Assembly (NCBI RefSeq): GCF_003367355.1
Contig: NZ_CP031413.1
Span: forward strand, 868,001 to 932,000
Source of the DNA: Lysobacter sp. TY2-98
GTDB taxonomy: Bacteria; Pseudomonadota; Gammaproteobacteria; Xanthomonadales; Xanthomonadaceae
Length of the DNA stretch: 64,000 nucleotides
Reading direction: 5' to 3'
Part shown: in pieces, positions 55,229 through 63,949 of the stretch
Layout: the number at the start of each line of letters is the position of its first letter
Position numbering within the stretch: position 1 is the first letter of the stretch
Position numbers and translations under genes: made by a program
Notes under the pieces: model-generated
The model's database searches: none
The model's input: only the letters and a program-made list of their open reading frames with translations
What the model was told of the DNA's origin: nothing

Positions 55229-58200
55229 TTGATCACGTCCCCCCGCGAATCACGCGAACGATCGGCTCCGACCACGGAGGCCCGGCAACGGAGCCTCGCG
55301 TCGGCGCGCCTGCTGCGCGCGCCCGTCGCGTTCGCGGTGCTGGCAGGCCTGCTGATGGCGGCGGTGGCGCGCATTCCGTCGCCGTGGATGGCTGCCGGCG
55401 TTGTCGGTCTGGTAGTGGGTGGCTGGTGCGGCATGTGGCTGGCGCGACCGCTGCCCGGCCGCGCCGACCTGCGCTGGCTCGCACCCGCGTTCGGCATGGC
55501 CGCGGGCCTGTTCGCCGCGCGCGTGACGCCGGCCACCGCGATCGTCACGACCGCCGCGGCCACCTCGATCGTCGGTGGCATCCGCGTGCTGGTGCGCCAG
55601 CTGCAACCGCATGCGGACTGGGACGATCCCGCGCCCGCATCGATCGCGCTCGCCACGCTGGCCGCAGTCGCGGCCGTGCTCGCGTGGCTGTGCACGCAGG
55701 GCGTTCCGTTGCTGCAGGGCGCTTGGCTCGCGCTGTGGCCGGCCATCGTCGTCGGCGCCATCGCAGCGTTCGCCGCGGCGCTCACGCTCGCGGCGGTCGA
55801 CCCGCCGGATCCGTTCGCCGAGGATCCGCGTCGCGCAACGCTGGTGTTGTCGCTCGCGTTGCTCCTCGGCGCGGGTGCGCTGTCGATCTTCTCGCCGCGT
55901 CTCGTGCCGCTGCTCGCGATCGGCCTGCTCGCGCTCGCGGCGGCGGGTCGCCCGCGCACATTGGGTGTGCTGGCGCTGGTGTTCGCGATCGCCGCGCTGG
56001 TGCTTGCCGACTACGGCGCGGCCACGCTCTCGCGCATCGCGGGCGGGTGGTCGACGGCGGCTGCGCTCGGCCTCGTCGCCACGATGCTCGCCCTCGCGCT
56101 CGTCGGCAGCCTGCTCACGCACCAGCGCGATCGCGTGCGTGCGCGATTGCGCGCCGCGAGCGGCCATCTGCTCACGCTCACCGAGAAGAGTCCCGGGCTG
56201 GTCGCGACCTTCGATCGCGACCTGCGCCATCGCCACGTCAACGACGCGTATCGCACGTGGACGGGCCTGGCGCGCGACCGCATCGAAGGCGCGACGCTGG
56301 GCGACGTGCTCGGTCTGGAGTTCGCCGGAAAGCTCGCGACCAGCGCCGCGCGCGCCATGGCCGGCGCGCCGCAGCAATTGCAGGCCGATCGCGGCGATCG
56401 TGCGCTCGACATCCGCCTCGAACCGTACTTCGGCGTCGATGGCGCCATCGACGGTTTCCATCTGCTGGCCGAGGACATCACCTGGCGCAAGCAGGGCGAG
56501 CGCGACCTGCGCACCCTGGTGAACGCATCGCCCGAGCCCACGCTGGTGCTCGACGAGGATGGACGCATCCTCATGCACAACGAAGCGGCGTCGACGCTGC
56601 TGGGTGCGTCCGCCAGCGATTTGATCGGCACACCGCTGCCGACGTGGCTCAGTGAATCGGAAGGCGTCACGCCCGCAGCAGGCGAAGCGGGCCTGCGCGT
56701 GCGCCGTCGCGACGGGATGACCTTCCCGGTCGAACTCAAGCTCGGCGCAATGCCGGGCGAGCACGGCGGGCGCTCGGTCGTGACGCTGCGCGATCTCAGT
56801 CGCCACGTCGCGCTCGAAAACGCCGCGCGCGCGGCGCAGGCGCAGGCCCAGGCGACGCTCGATTCGATCAGCGATGCGCTGGTCGTGGTCGACCCGTCCG
56901 GTGCGATCACCGCGTTCAACCCGGCGGCGACCGCGCTCACCGGTTGGACCCGCGAGGATGCGCTGGGCCGCGCGTTGGAAGACGTGATCAAGCTGGTCGA
57001 GTCGGCCAGCGGCGTGCCGCAGGTGTCGGTGCTGCGCGACGCGCTGAAGTCCGGCCAGGCCATGCGACGTGAAGGCGAACGCGAACTCGTGCGTCGCGAT
57101 GGCGAACAGCGCGTGGTCGAGGAATCCGCGTCGCCGCTCCGCGATGCGCACGGGCGCGGGATCGGCGGCGTGCTGCTCCTGCGCGATGTCAGCCACGCAC
57201 GCGAACAGGCGCAGGCGCTGGCGCACATGGCCCAGCACGACGCGCTCACCGGCCTGCCGAACCGCGTGCTGTTCCAGGACCGCCTGATGCAGGCGCTGGC
57301 GACGGTCGGCCGCGGCAACCGCGGCGCGGTGCTCTACATCGACCTCGACAAGTTCAAGCCGATCAACGACACGCTCGGCCATCCCGTCGGCGACAAGGTG
57401 TTGCAGGAAGTCGCCCAGCGCCTGCGCGACTGCGTGCGCGAGGACGACACGGTAAGCCGCCAGGGCGGTGACGAATTCGTGTTGCTGCTGCAGCGCCTCG
57501 CCGATCCACGCGATGCCGCGCGCGTCGCCGAGAAGCTCATCCGTTCCGTCGAACAACCCATCGCGTTCGAAAGTCACGAATTGCGCGTCGGTGCCAGCGT
57601 CGGCATCTCGCTGTTCCCGCAGGATTCGCGCGAGGCCCGCACGCTGATGAAGCAGGCCGACACGGCGCTCTATCACGTCAAGGAAACCGGTCGCGGGCGC
57701 TACAGCTACTTCACCGACCTGATGGGCGAGCGCGCCGAGGTGCGCATGCGCACCGAGAACGATCTGCGCCTCGCGCTTGCGGCGGAAGACTTCGTGCTCG
57801 ACTACCAGCCGGTGGTGAATGCGCGCACGGGCAATTTCTCGTCGATCGAAGCACTGCTGCGCTGGCGTCGCGCCGATGGCACCGTGCTGCTGCCGGAAAC
57901 CTTCCTCGCCGTCGCCGAAGAAACGGGCCTGATCATCCAGATCGACGAGTGGGTGCTCGGCCGCGCCTGTCTGCAGAACGCGGCCTGGCAGCAGGCCGGT
58001 CTTCCGCGCCTGCCGTTGTCGGTGAACGTGTCGCTGGCCCGCTTCGATGCCGAGCGCCTGCTCGCGCAGGTCGACGCCGCGCTCACCCGCGCGACGCTCG
58101 ATCCGCAGTGGCTCGAACTCGAGTTCCGCGGCGACCAGCTGTTCGCGCTCGGCGAGCCGGCGCGCGCGCTCGTCGCCGACCTGCGCGCGATGGGGGTGAA

Positions 58201-58531
58201 GGTCGCCATCGACGACATCGCGACCACGCAGGCCAGCGTCTCGCAGCTCGTCGATTTCGGTTTCGACGCGTTGAAGGTCGACATCGCGATCGTGCATGCG
58301 CTGGTCGACGACGAACGCGCACGTCGCATCGCCGAGGCGGTGTGCCGCACCGGTTTCGCGATGCAGTGCGATGTCGTCGCCAAGGGCGTGGAGACCGAAA
58401 CGCACCGCGAGCTGCTTGCGCGCTGGGGTTGCGGCGGCCTGCAGGGCACGCTGTTCAGCGGGCCGCTGTCGTCGACCGCGCTGGCGCAGCTGCTGCAACG
58501 CACCGACCCGACGCTGGCCCGCAGCGCCTGA
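55229..58531 (+). CDS. Membrane PAS-GGDEF-EAL protein with degenerate EAL domain
   Basis: The 1100-residue c-di-GMP protein has an N-terminal ~300 residues with about eight transmembrane helices, then three PAS domains at ~310-420, ~425-535 and ~540-660. GGDEF is at ~665-830 and EAL at ~840-1095. The cyclase site is intact (RQGGDEFVLLL, motif at 746-750) with a full I-site REDD five residues earlier. The EAL part keeps IEALLRW (Glu 874), LSVNVS and AIDDI. However, it has KGVET where EGVET is expected (Lys 1052), LEFRGDQ instead of LEITES, and DDIATTQ instead of DDFGTG. Phosphodiesterase activity is therefore unlikely. The start is TTG 55229, the only start codon between the upstream stop and the first helix. 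Confidence 0.88.
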   Translation: MITSPRESRERSAPTTEARQRSLASARLLRAPVAFAVLAGLLMAAVARIPSPWMAAGVVGLVVGGWCGMWLARPLPGRADLRWLAPAFGMAAGLFAARVTPATAIVTTAAATSIVGGIRVLVRQLQPHADWDDPAPASIALATLAAVAAVLAWLCTQGVPLLQGAWLALWPAIVVGAIAAFAAALTLAAVDPPDPFAEDPRRATLVLSLALLLGAGALSIFSPRLVPLLAIGLLALAAAGRPRTLGVLALVFAIAALVLADYGAATLSRIAGGWSTAAALGLVATMLALALVGSLLTHQRDRVRARLRAASGHLLTLTEKSPGLVATFDRDLRHRHVNDAYRTWTGLARDRIEGATLGDVLGLEFAGKLATSAARAMAGAPQQLQADRGDRALDIRLEPYFGVDGAIDGFHLLAEDITWRKQGERDLRTLVNASPEPTLVLDEDGRILMHNEAASTLLGASASDLIGTPLPTWLSESEGVTPAAGEAGLRVRRRDGMTFPVELKLGAMPGEHGGRSVVTLRDLSRHVALENAARAAQAQAQATLDSISDALVVVDPSGAITAFNPAATALTGWTREDALGRALEDVIKLVESASGVPQVSVLRDALKSGQAMRREGERELVRRDGEQRVVEESASPLRDAHGRGIGGVLLLRDVSHAREQAQALAHMAQHDALTGLPNRVLFQDRLMQALATVGRGNRGAVLYIDLDKFKPINDTLGHPVGDKVLQEVAQRLRDCVREDDTVSRQGGDEFVLLLQRLADPRDAARVAEKLIRSVEQPIAFESHELRVGASVGISLFPQDSREARTLMKQADTALYHVKETGRGRYSYFTDLMGERAEVRMRTENDLRLALAAEDFVLDYQPVVNARTGNFSSIEALLRWRRADGTVLLPETFLAVAEETGLIIQIDEWVLGRACLQNAAWQQAGLPRLPLSVNVSLARFDAERLLAQVDAALTRATLDPQWLELEFRGDQLFALGEPARALVADLRAMGVKVAIDDIATTQASVSQLVDFGFDALKVDIAIVHALVDDERARRIAEAVCRTGFAMQCDVVAKGVETETHRELLARWGCGGLQGTLFSGPLSSTALAQLLQRTDPTLARSA

Positions 58532-58577
58532 GCGGCCGGGCCGGGCGGGGCGGTAAAATGGCGGTTTCCCCGCAGCC

Positions 58578-60146
58578 GTGCCCGCCGTGTCCGCCCAGAC
58601 CGCTCCGTTCGCTCCGTCCGCGCCTGTCGCCATCCGCCAGGACGACCTGATCCAGTCCGTCGCCGACGCGCTGCAGTACATCAGCTACTACCACCCGGTC
58701 GACTACATCAAGAGCCTCGCCGCCGCGTACGAGCGCGAGGAGTCGCCGGCCGCGAAGGATGCGATCGCGCAGATCCTCATCAATTCGCGCATGTGCGCCG
58801 AGGGCCATCGGCCGATCTGCCAGGACACCGGCATCGTCACCGTCTTCCTCGAAATCGGCATGAACGTGCGCTGGGACGACGCAACGATGTCGGTCGAGGA
58901 CATGGTCCACGAAGGCGTGCGTCGCGCGTACAACCATCCGGACAACAAGCTGCGCGCCTCGGTGCTCGCCGATCCGGCCGGCAAGCGCATCAACACGAAG
59001 GACAACACGCCCGGCGTGGTCAACGTGAAGGTCGTGCCGGGCAACAAGGTCGACGTGATCGTCGCCGCGAAGGGCGGTGGTTCCGAGGCCAAGTCGAAGT
59101 TCGCGATGCTCAACCCGTCCGACTCCATCGTCGACTGGGTGCTCAAGACCGTGCCGACCATGGGCGCCGGCTGGTGCCCGCCGGGCATGCTCGGGATCGG
59201 CATCGGCGGCACCGCCGAGAAGGCGATGCTGCTGGCGAAGGAGTCGCTGATGGAGCCGATCGACATCACCGAACTGCAGCAGCGTGGCGCGTCCAATCGC
59301 GCGGAAGAACTGCGCCTGGAGCTGTACGAGAAGGTCAACGCGCTGGGCATCGGTGCACAGGGCCTCGGCGGCCTCACGACCGTGCTCGACATCAAGGTCA
59401 AGGACTACCCGACGCACGCGGCCAACCTGCCGGTGGCGATGATTCCGAACTGCGCCGCCACGCGGCATGCGCATTTCACGCTCGACGGCAGCGGCCCGGT
59501 GATGCTCGATCCGCCATCGCTCGCCGACTGGCCGGAACTCACCTACGACGCGTCGAAGGGCCGTCGCGTGAACCTCGACACGCTGACGCAGGACGATGTC
59601 GCCTCGTGGAAGCCGGGCGAAGTGCTGCTGCTCAACGGCAAGCTGCTCACCGGTCGCGACGCCGCGCACAAGCGCATGGTGGACATGCTCAACAAGGGCG
59701 AGACGCTGCCCGTTGACCTGCGCGGCCGCTTCATCTACTACGTGGGCCCCGTGGATCCGGTGCGCGACGAAGTCGTCGGCCCCGCCGGCCCGACCACCGC
59801 GACACGCATGGACAAGTTCACCGAACAGGTGCTCGCGCAGACCGGCCTGCTCGGCATGGTCGGCAAGGCCGAACGCGGCCCGGTCGCGATCGAGGCGATC
59901 CGCAAGCACCGCTCGGCCTACCTGATGGCGGTGGGCGGCGCGGCGTATCTGGTGTCGAAGGCGATCAAGGCCTCGCGCGTCGTCGCGTTCGAAGACCTCG
60001 GCATGGAAGCGATCTACGAATTCACCGTGCAGGACATGCCGGTGACCGTCGCGGTCGATTCGAACGGCACGTCGGTGCACGCGACGGGGCCGCGCGAATG
60101 GCAGGCGAAGATCGGCACGATTCCGGTGGTCGTCGAATCGGCCTGA
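58578..60146 (+). CDS. Fumarate hydratase, class I (iron-sulfur)
   Basis: Citric acid cycle enzyme interconverting fumarate and malate using a [4Fe-4S] cluster. The 522-residue single-chain type contains both the alpha part (ILINSRMCAEGHRPICQDTG) and the beta part (KLLTGRDAAHKRMVDMLNKG, YYVGPVDPVRDEVVGPAGPT). Cluster Cys candidates are 81 (RPICQDTG), 200 (GAGWCPPG) and 292 (IPNCAATRH). The start is GTG 58578 or GTG 58587; no ATG is in frame before the conserved QDDLIQSVADALQYISYYHP. A TAAAAT -10-like element (58554-58559) lies close upstream. It is oxygen-sensitive in other organisms. Confidence 0.94.
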   Translation: MPAVSAQTAPFAPSAPVAIRQDDLIQSVADALQYISYYHPVDYIKSLAAAYEREESPAAKDAIAQILINSRMCAEGHRPICQDTGIVTVFLEIGMNVRWDDATMSVEDMVHEGVRRAYNHPDNKLRASVLADPAGKRINTKDNTPGVVNVKVVPGNKVDVIVAAKGGGSEAKSKFAMLNPSDSIVDWVLKTVPTMGAGWCPPGMLGIGIGGTAEKAMLLAKESLMEPIDITELQQRGASNRAEELRLELYEKVNALGIGAQGLGGLTTVLDIKVKDYPTHAANLPVAMIPNCAATRHAHFTLDGSGPVMLDPPSLADWPELTYDASKGRRVNLDTLTQDDVASWKPGEVLLLNGKLLTGRDAAHKRMVDMLNKGETLPVDLRGRFIYYVGPVDPVRDEVVGPAGPTTATRMDKFTEQVLAQTGLLGMVGKAERGPVAIEAIRKHRSAYLMAVGGAAYLVSKAIKASRVVAFEDLGMEAIYEFTVQDMPVTVAVDSNGTSVHATGPREWQAKIGTIPVVVESA

Positions 60147-60153
60147 TGGACTT

Positions 60154-60183
60154 CGACGATGCCCGGCCCGCCGGGCATCGTCG
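60154..60183. terminator. Strong hairpin between convergent fumarase and patatin genes
   Basis: CGACGATGCCCGG-CCCG-CCGGGCATCGTCG: a perfect 13-bp stem with a 4-nt loop, 7 bp after the fumarase stop. On the plus strand it is followed by TCTCTGC, so the U-tract is weak, but the stem is very stable. Confidence 0.65.
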
Positions 60184-60215
60184 TCTCTGCGGCCCCACTT
60201 CTGGACGCGCGCGCC

Positions 60216-61172
60216 TCAGAGCTTCGCCGCCAGCGCCCTCAGCATCTGCTGCGTCGCCGCCTGCGCGAGGTAGCCGCGCGCCAGCGCTTCGAGCGCCGCG
60301 ATGTTCGTGTCGCTCACGTCGTCGAGGTCATCCAGTCCGATGGTGAGCGGCGTCTGCAGGCGGTAGTAGGCGTCGCCCACGACGTGCTGCGCGATGTAGT
60401 CGACCGATTCGGCGTTGCCGTCGAACAGCACGTCGATGATCGGTACCGCCCATTCCAGCGCGCCCCATTCGCGCGCCGAGCGAAGGTCGATCGTGCGCGT
60501 GCGTTCGCCGCTGCCGACCGACACCACGATCAGGTCGCGCGTGCAGTCGACGGTCTCGTCCTTGCGCAGCGCCTCGGCGATCGCGCAGGCCGTCGGATTG
60601 TTGGCGACGATGCCGCCGTCGATCAGCGCGCAGTCGCGGCCTTCGACGCGCAACGGGTGCGCGGGGAAATAGGTCGGTGCGGCGGCGGTGGCACGGCAGA
60701 CGTCGCGCACGCGGATGTCCGCATGCTCGGGCTTGAAACTCTTGAAGATCACCGGCTTGCGGTTGATCGTGTCGTAGCTGGTGACCAGCGTCTTGATCGT
60801 GCAGTCGCCGAGGCGCGCATCGCCGAACACATCGGCCAGCACTGCTTCGAGGCCGCGACCGTCGTAGCGTGGCGCCGACGGGCCATCGCTGAAGAAGCGC
60901 GACGCGCGTGACCACAGGCGTCGTGCGATTCCGGGAAAGATTTCGTGGCGGCGCTGCAGGTAAAGCTGCGCGAGCACGTCGGGCGAGCGCCCCAGGGCGA
61001 GGCCGCAGGCGATCAGGCCGCCGGTCGAACTGCCAGCGAGCAGGTCGAAACTGCCCGGAATGTGCGGCTTGCCCGCAGCGGTAAGCGCGCCGTCGACACC
61101 GGCGAGCCAACGGGACGTGACAAGACCGCGGATGCCGCCGCCATCGAGCGAAAGGATGCGTCGAAGCTGCAT
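60216..61172 (-). CDS. Patatin-like phospholipase
   Basis: The 318-residue lipid acyl hydrolase with a Ser-Asp dyad has an oxyanion loop LSLDGGGIRG at 8-16, a nucleophile elbow AGSSTGG (Ser 49) and a catalytic Asp in LIDGGIVANNP (Asp 185). There is no signal peptide or membrane segment, so it acts in the cytoplasm or on the inner leaflet. The short, plant-patatin-like layout also resembles CBASS effector CapV, but no cyclase gene is nearby. It follows the MscS gene by 97 bp on the same strand and could be in one unit with it and the cardiolipin synthase gene. Confidence 0.88.
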   Translation of the reverse strand: MQLRRILSLDGGGIRGLVTSRWLAGVDGALTAAGKPHIPGSFDLLAGSSTGGLIACGLALGRSPDVLAQLYLQRRHEIFPGIARRLWSRASRFFSDGPSAPRYDGRGLEAVLADVFGDARLGDCTIKTLVTSYDTINRKPVIFKSFKPEHADIRVRDVCRATAAAPTYFPAHPLRVEGRDCALIDGGIVANNPTACAIAEALRKDETVDCTRDLIVVSVGSGERTRTIDLRSAREWGALEWAVPIIDVLFDGNAESVDYIAQHVVGDAYYRLQTPLTIGLDDLDDVSDTNIAALEALARGYLAQAATQQMLRALAAKL

Positions 61173-61269
61173 GGTGTCCTCCCTGACGCCAGTGTCGATC
61201 CTGCCTGTCGCACAGGCTGCGCCCGTTCGCGACGACGCGCGTGAAATCCGCGCGCCGTCCGACGTGCGG

Positions 61270-62592
61270 TCAGATCAGGTTTTCATCGTCATGCGCGGCG
61301 CGTTGCGCATCCACCTGCGCATCGATATCGCGATTGACCGACGTGTCCGCGCCGCCCTTCGGTTCGTTGTCGGGCGGCGGCGTCACGGCCATGCCGATGC
61401 GACGCGCGATATCCGGCGGCAGCGGCGCGGAGAAGCTGTACTGCACGGGGCGCGGGCCGTCGATCTCGGCTTTTTCGTACGCCGACTTCACCGCACGCAA
61501 TGCCTCGCTGCGCACCTTGCCGAGGTCGCTGTCGCGCTGGCTGACCCAGCCCTGGAACTTCAGCTGGATGCCGCCGGACAGGTATCCATCGACCGACCAT
61601 GACGGCGCCGGGTCGGCCAGCACGCCCTTGGTCTGCGTGATCGCGGCGATCGCAATTTCCTGCGATTCGCGAATCGATTCGTTGACGTCGATCAGCATCG
61701 CGAACTCGAAGCGGCGCTTCGGGTTCTGCGAGTAGTTGCTCACCACCGACTTGAACACCAGCGCGTTCGGCACGGCGACCTGCACGCCGTCGAACGTCAT
61801 CAGGATGGTCGAGCGCGACGTCAGCGCGACGACCTTGCCCTCGTACTTGTCGACGAGGATGTGATCCCCCGGCGAGAAGCCGCGACGCAGGCTGAGCAGG
61901 ATGCCGGCGACGTAGTTCTCCGCGATGTCGCGGAAGGCGAAGCCGATCGCGATGCCGGCCACCCCGGCGGAGCCCAGCAGCGCACCGACGATCGCGGTGG
62001 CTTCCATGAGATCCAGCGCGATGACGAGGCCGACCAGCAGGATGATCCAGTTGATCAGCCGCGCGACCAGCGCGTCGATGTACGGGTTGTTGGCGCTGAA
62101 ACGCGACAGGTGGATGCGCCGGCTCACGGTGCGGCCGACCCACCAGGCGAACAGCACGATGAGCGCGGCGACGAGCAGCAGCGGCAGGCGAGCGACGAGC
62201 CCGATCAGTTTGCTGCCGACCTGCTGCAGCGCGATCTTCAGGCGCGTCGACACGCTGCCCGCGATCTGGAGCTGGTTGCTGACGCGCACCACGCCGGGCT
62301 GCTGCGCGGCGATCTGCTCGGCGTGCGCGCGGTCGTCCTCGCCGCCGACCGAGCCTTCGAGGCGCACCACGCCGCCGGTCACCGTCGCGGTGACCTGGCT
62401 GAAACCGGGCACCGCGCGGATGCGTGTGCCGACGGCGCGTGCGATCTCGGCGTCGCGCGCGGTGGGCGTTGCCGGTGCCGTCGCGCCGGTGGCCCGGGCG
62501 AGCCAGACGGCGTCCTGGGCAAAAACGAACGATGTCGACAGGAACAGCAGCAGGAAGGCCAGCGCGACGCTGGCGGTACGGCGGATGGGCAC
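61270..62592 (-). CDS. Mechanosensitive channel of the MscS family with N-terminal BON domain
   Basis: The 440-residue inner-membrane osmotic-release channel has a signal peptide (RTASVALAFLLLFLSTSFVFA) leading to a periplasmic BON domain at ~43-115 (VTATVTGGVVRLEGSVGGED, QQPGVVRVSNQLQI). Then come three transmembrane helices. The pore helix is the Gly/Ala-rich IVGALLGSAGVAGIAIGFAF, followed by RDIAENYVAGILLSLRRGFS and the beta domain (GDHILVDKYEGKVVALTSRS, VQVAVPNALVFKSVVSNYSQ). The C-terminal cytoplasmic vestibule ends in an acidic tail. The start is GTG 62592 with a GAGG site. It begins 12 bp after the phospholipase D-family gene, so the two are coupled. Confidence 0.92.
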   Translation of the reverse strand: MPIRRTASVALAFLLLFLSTSFVFAQDAVWLARATGATAPATPTARDAEIARAVGTRIRAVPGFSQVTATVTGGVVRLEGSVGGEDDRAHAEQIAAQQPGVVRVSNQLQIAGSVSTRLKIALQQVGSKLIGLVARLPLLLVAALIVLFAWWVGRTVSRRIHLSRFSANNPYIDALVARLINWIILLVGLVIALDLMEATAIVGALLGSAGVAGIAIGFAFRDIAENYVAGILLSLRRGFSPGDHILVDKYEGKVVALTSRSTILMTFDGVQVAVPNALVFKSVVSNYSQNPKRRFEFAMLIDVNESIRESQEIAIAAITQTKGVLADPAPSWSVDGYLSGGIQLKFQGWVSQRDSDLGKVRSEALRAVKSAYEKAEIDGPRPVQYSFSAPLPPDIARRIGMAVTPPPDNEPKGGADTSVNRDIDAQVDAQRAAHDDENLI

Positions 62593-62604
62593 CTGGACCT
62601 CGGG

Positions 62605-63903
62605 TCAGAGCTGCGACTTGATCGGAACGATAAAGCGTTCCGACATTTTCTCCTTCCAGGGCCGCGATGCCCACATCGCGTAGGTGTAGGGCTTGGTCGA
62701 CTTCAGGTCGCGCTCGAACACCTGCGTCATGTGCTCGGCGAAGTCGGCGTCGTAGACGTTCAGGCTGGCCTCGTCGTTCAACTGGAACGAACGCTGGTCG
62801 AGGTTGGTCGATCCGACCGAGACCATGTACTTGTCGATGATCATCAGCTTCACGTGCAGCATCGTCGGCTGGTACAGGTGCATTTCCGCGCCGGCGGCGA
62901 GCAGCGGCCCCCATTCCTTCTTGGTCGCGATGCGCACCGTCTCGGAGTCGATGTACGGGCCCGGCAGCAGCAGGCGCACGCGCACGCCGCGGTGACGCGC
63001 GGCCATCAGCGCGTCGCGCAGCAGCGGGTCGGGGATGAAGTAGGCGGCCTCGATGTCGATGCTGGTCTTCGCCGCGGCGATCGCCATCAGGAACATCAGG
63101 TGCATGCTCTCGGCGCCGCCGGCGGGCGAGGCGATGAACATGTGCGCTGACATGTTTCCGGCAGGTTCGACGGCCGGGAAGTAGGTCTCGCCGTTGAGTA
63201 CGCGGCCGGTCGTCTTGATCCAGTTGTCGTTGAAGGCGGCCTGCACCTGCGACACGACGGGGCCTTCGATCTTGAAGTGCAGGTCGTGCCAGTGGTCCGG
63301 ATCCTGCGCATGACCCAGCCACGGATCGCCGATGCCCACGCCGCCCGTAAAGCCGACGCGCCCATCGACCACCAGAAGCTTGCGGTGCGTCCGGTTGTTG
63401 AGGCGGCCCAGGTTGTACCAGTGCAGCGGGCGATAGCGTTCGATGTGGACGCCGCAGTCCTGCATCTTCTTCAGCATCGAGCTGTCCATCTTGATGCTGC
63501 CCGCCCAGTCGACGGTGACGTTGACCGCCACGCCCGCCTGCGCGCGCTCGCAGAGCGCGGCGCTGAACTTCTTCGCGATCTCGCCCTCCCACCAGATGTA
63601 GGTCTCGAAGGTCACCGTGCGCTTCGCGCCCGCGATGGCTTCGAGCATGGCCGGGAAGATCTGGTCGCCGTCCTCGAGCACCGTCACCTTGTTGCCCGGC
63701 ACGATCGACGGCCCGAGCATCACGCCCATCTCGCGCAGGAATTGCGGCTCGGTGCTCGCGTACTTGTGGACGACGCGACTCTCGAGCTTCTTTTCGGGCG
63801 TCGCGAAATTCATTGCGATCACCACGAGAAGCACCGTCGCCAATGCGGTGAGGGCGATCGTCCAGAACATTCTGCGGCGGCTCCACTGCAATCGGAATTT
63901 CAT
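62605..63903 (-). CDS. Phospholipase D-family protein, likely cardiolipin synthase
   Basis: The 432-residue protein has one N-terminal transmembrane helix (MFWTIALTALATVLLVVIA) and two HKD motifs. These are HRKLLVVDGRVGFTGG (His 173, Lys 175, Asp 180) and HVKLMIIDKYMVSVGSTNLD (His 350, Lys 352, Asp 357), each followed by the expected Gly/Ser positions. FETYIWWEGEIAKKFSAAL is typical of cardiolipin synthases (ClsB/ClsC-like). It probably joins or transfers phosphatidyl groups at the inner membrane. Being a ClsA relative with one rather than two helices, it is not the canonical ClsA. The start is ATG 63903. It is co-transcribed with the BON-MscS channel 12 bp downstream. Confidence 0.9.
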   Translation of the reverse strand: MKFRLQWSRRRMFWTIALTALATVLLVVIAMNFATPEKKLESRVVHKYASTEPQFLREMGVMLGPSIVPGNKVTVLEDGDQIFPAMLEAIAGAKRTVTFETYIWWEGEIAKKFSAALCERAQAGVAVNVTVDWAGSIKMDSSMLKKMQDCGVHIERYRPLHWYNLGRLNNRTHRKLLVVDGRVGFTGGVGIGDPWLGHAQDPDHWHDLHFKIEGPVVSQVQAAFNDNWIKTTGRVLNGETYFPAVEPAGNMSAHMFIASPAGGAESMHLMFLMAIAAAKTSIDIEAAYFIPDPLLRDALMAARHRGVRVRLLLPGPYIDSETVRIATKKEWGPLLAAGAEMHLYQPTMLHVKLMIIDKYMVSVGSTNLDQRSFQLNDEASLNVYDADFAEHMTQVFERDLKSTKPYTYAMWASRPWKEKMSERFIVPIKSQL

Positions 63904-63949
63904 GGAGCGCGACTCTGGACGGCCGCTTCGCAAGTCCGCGTGAAGCCGC

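Noticed and set aside
60216..61172. Patatin protein as a CBASS effector (CapV-like) of an anti-phage system
   Set aside because: No CD-NTase, Cap2/Cap3 or other defence gene is nearby; the neighbours are a channel and a lipid synthase. It is better read as a housekeeping-type lipase.
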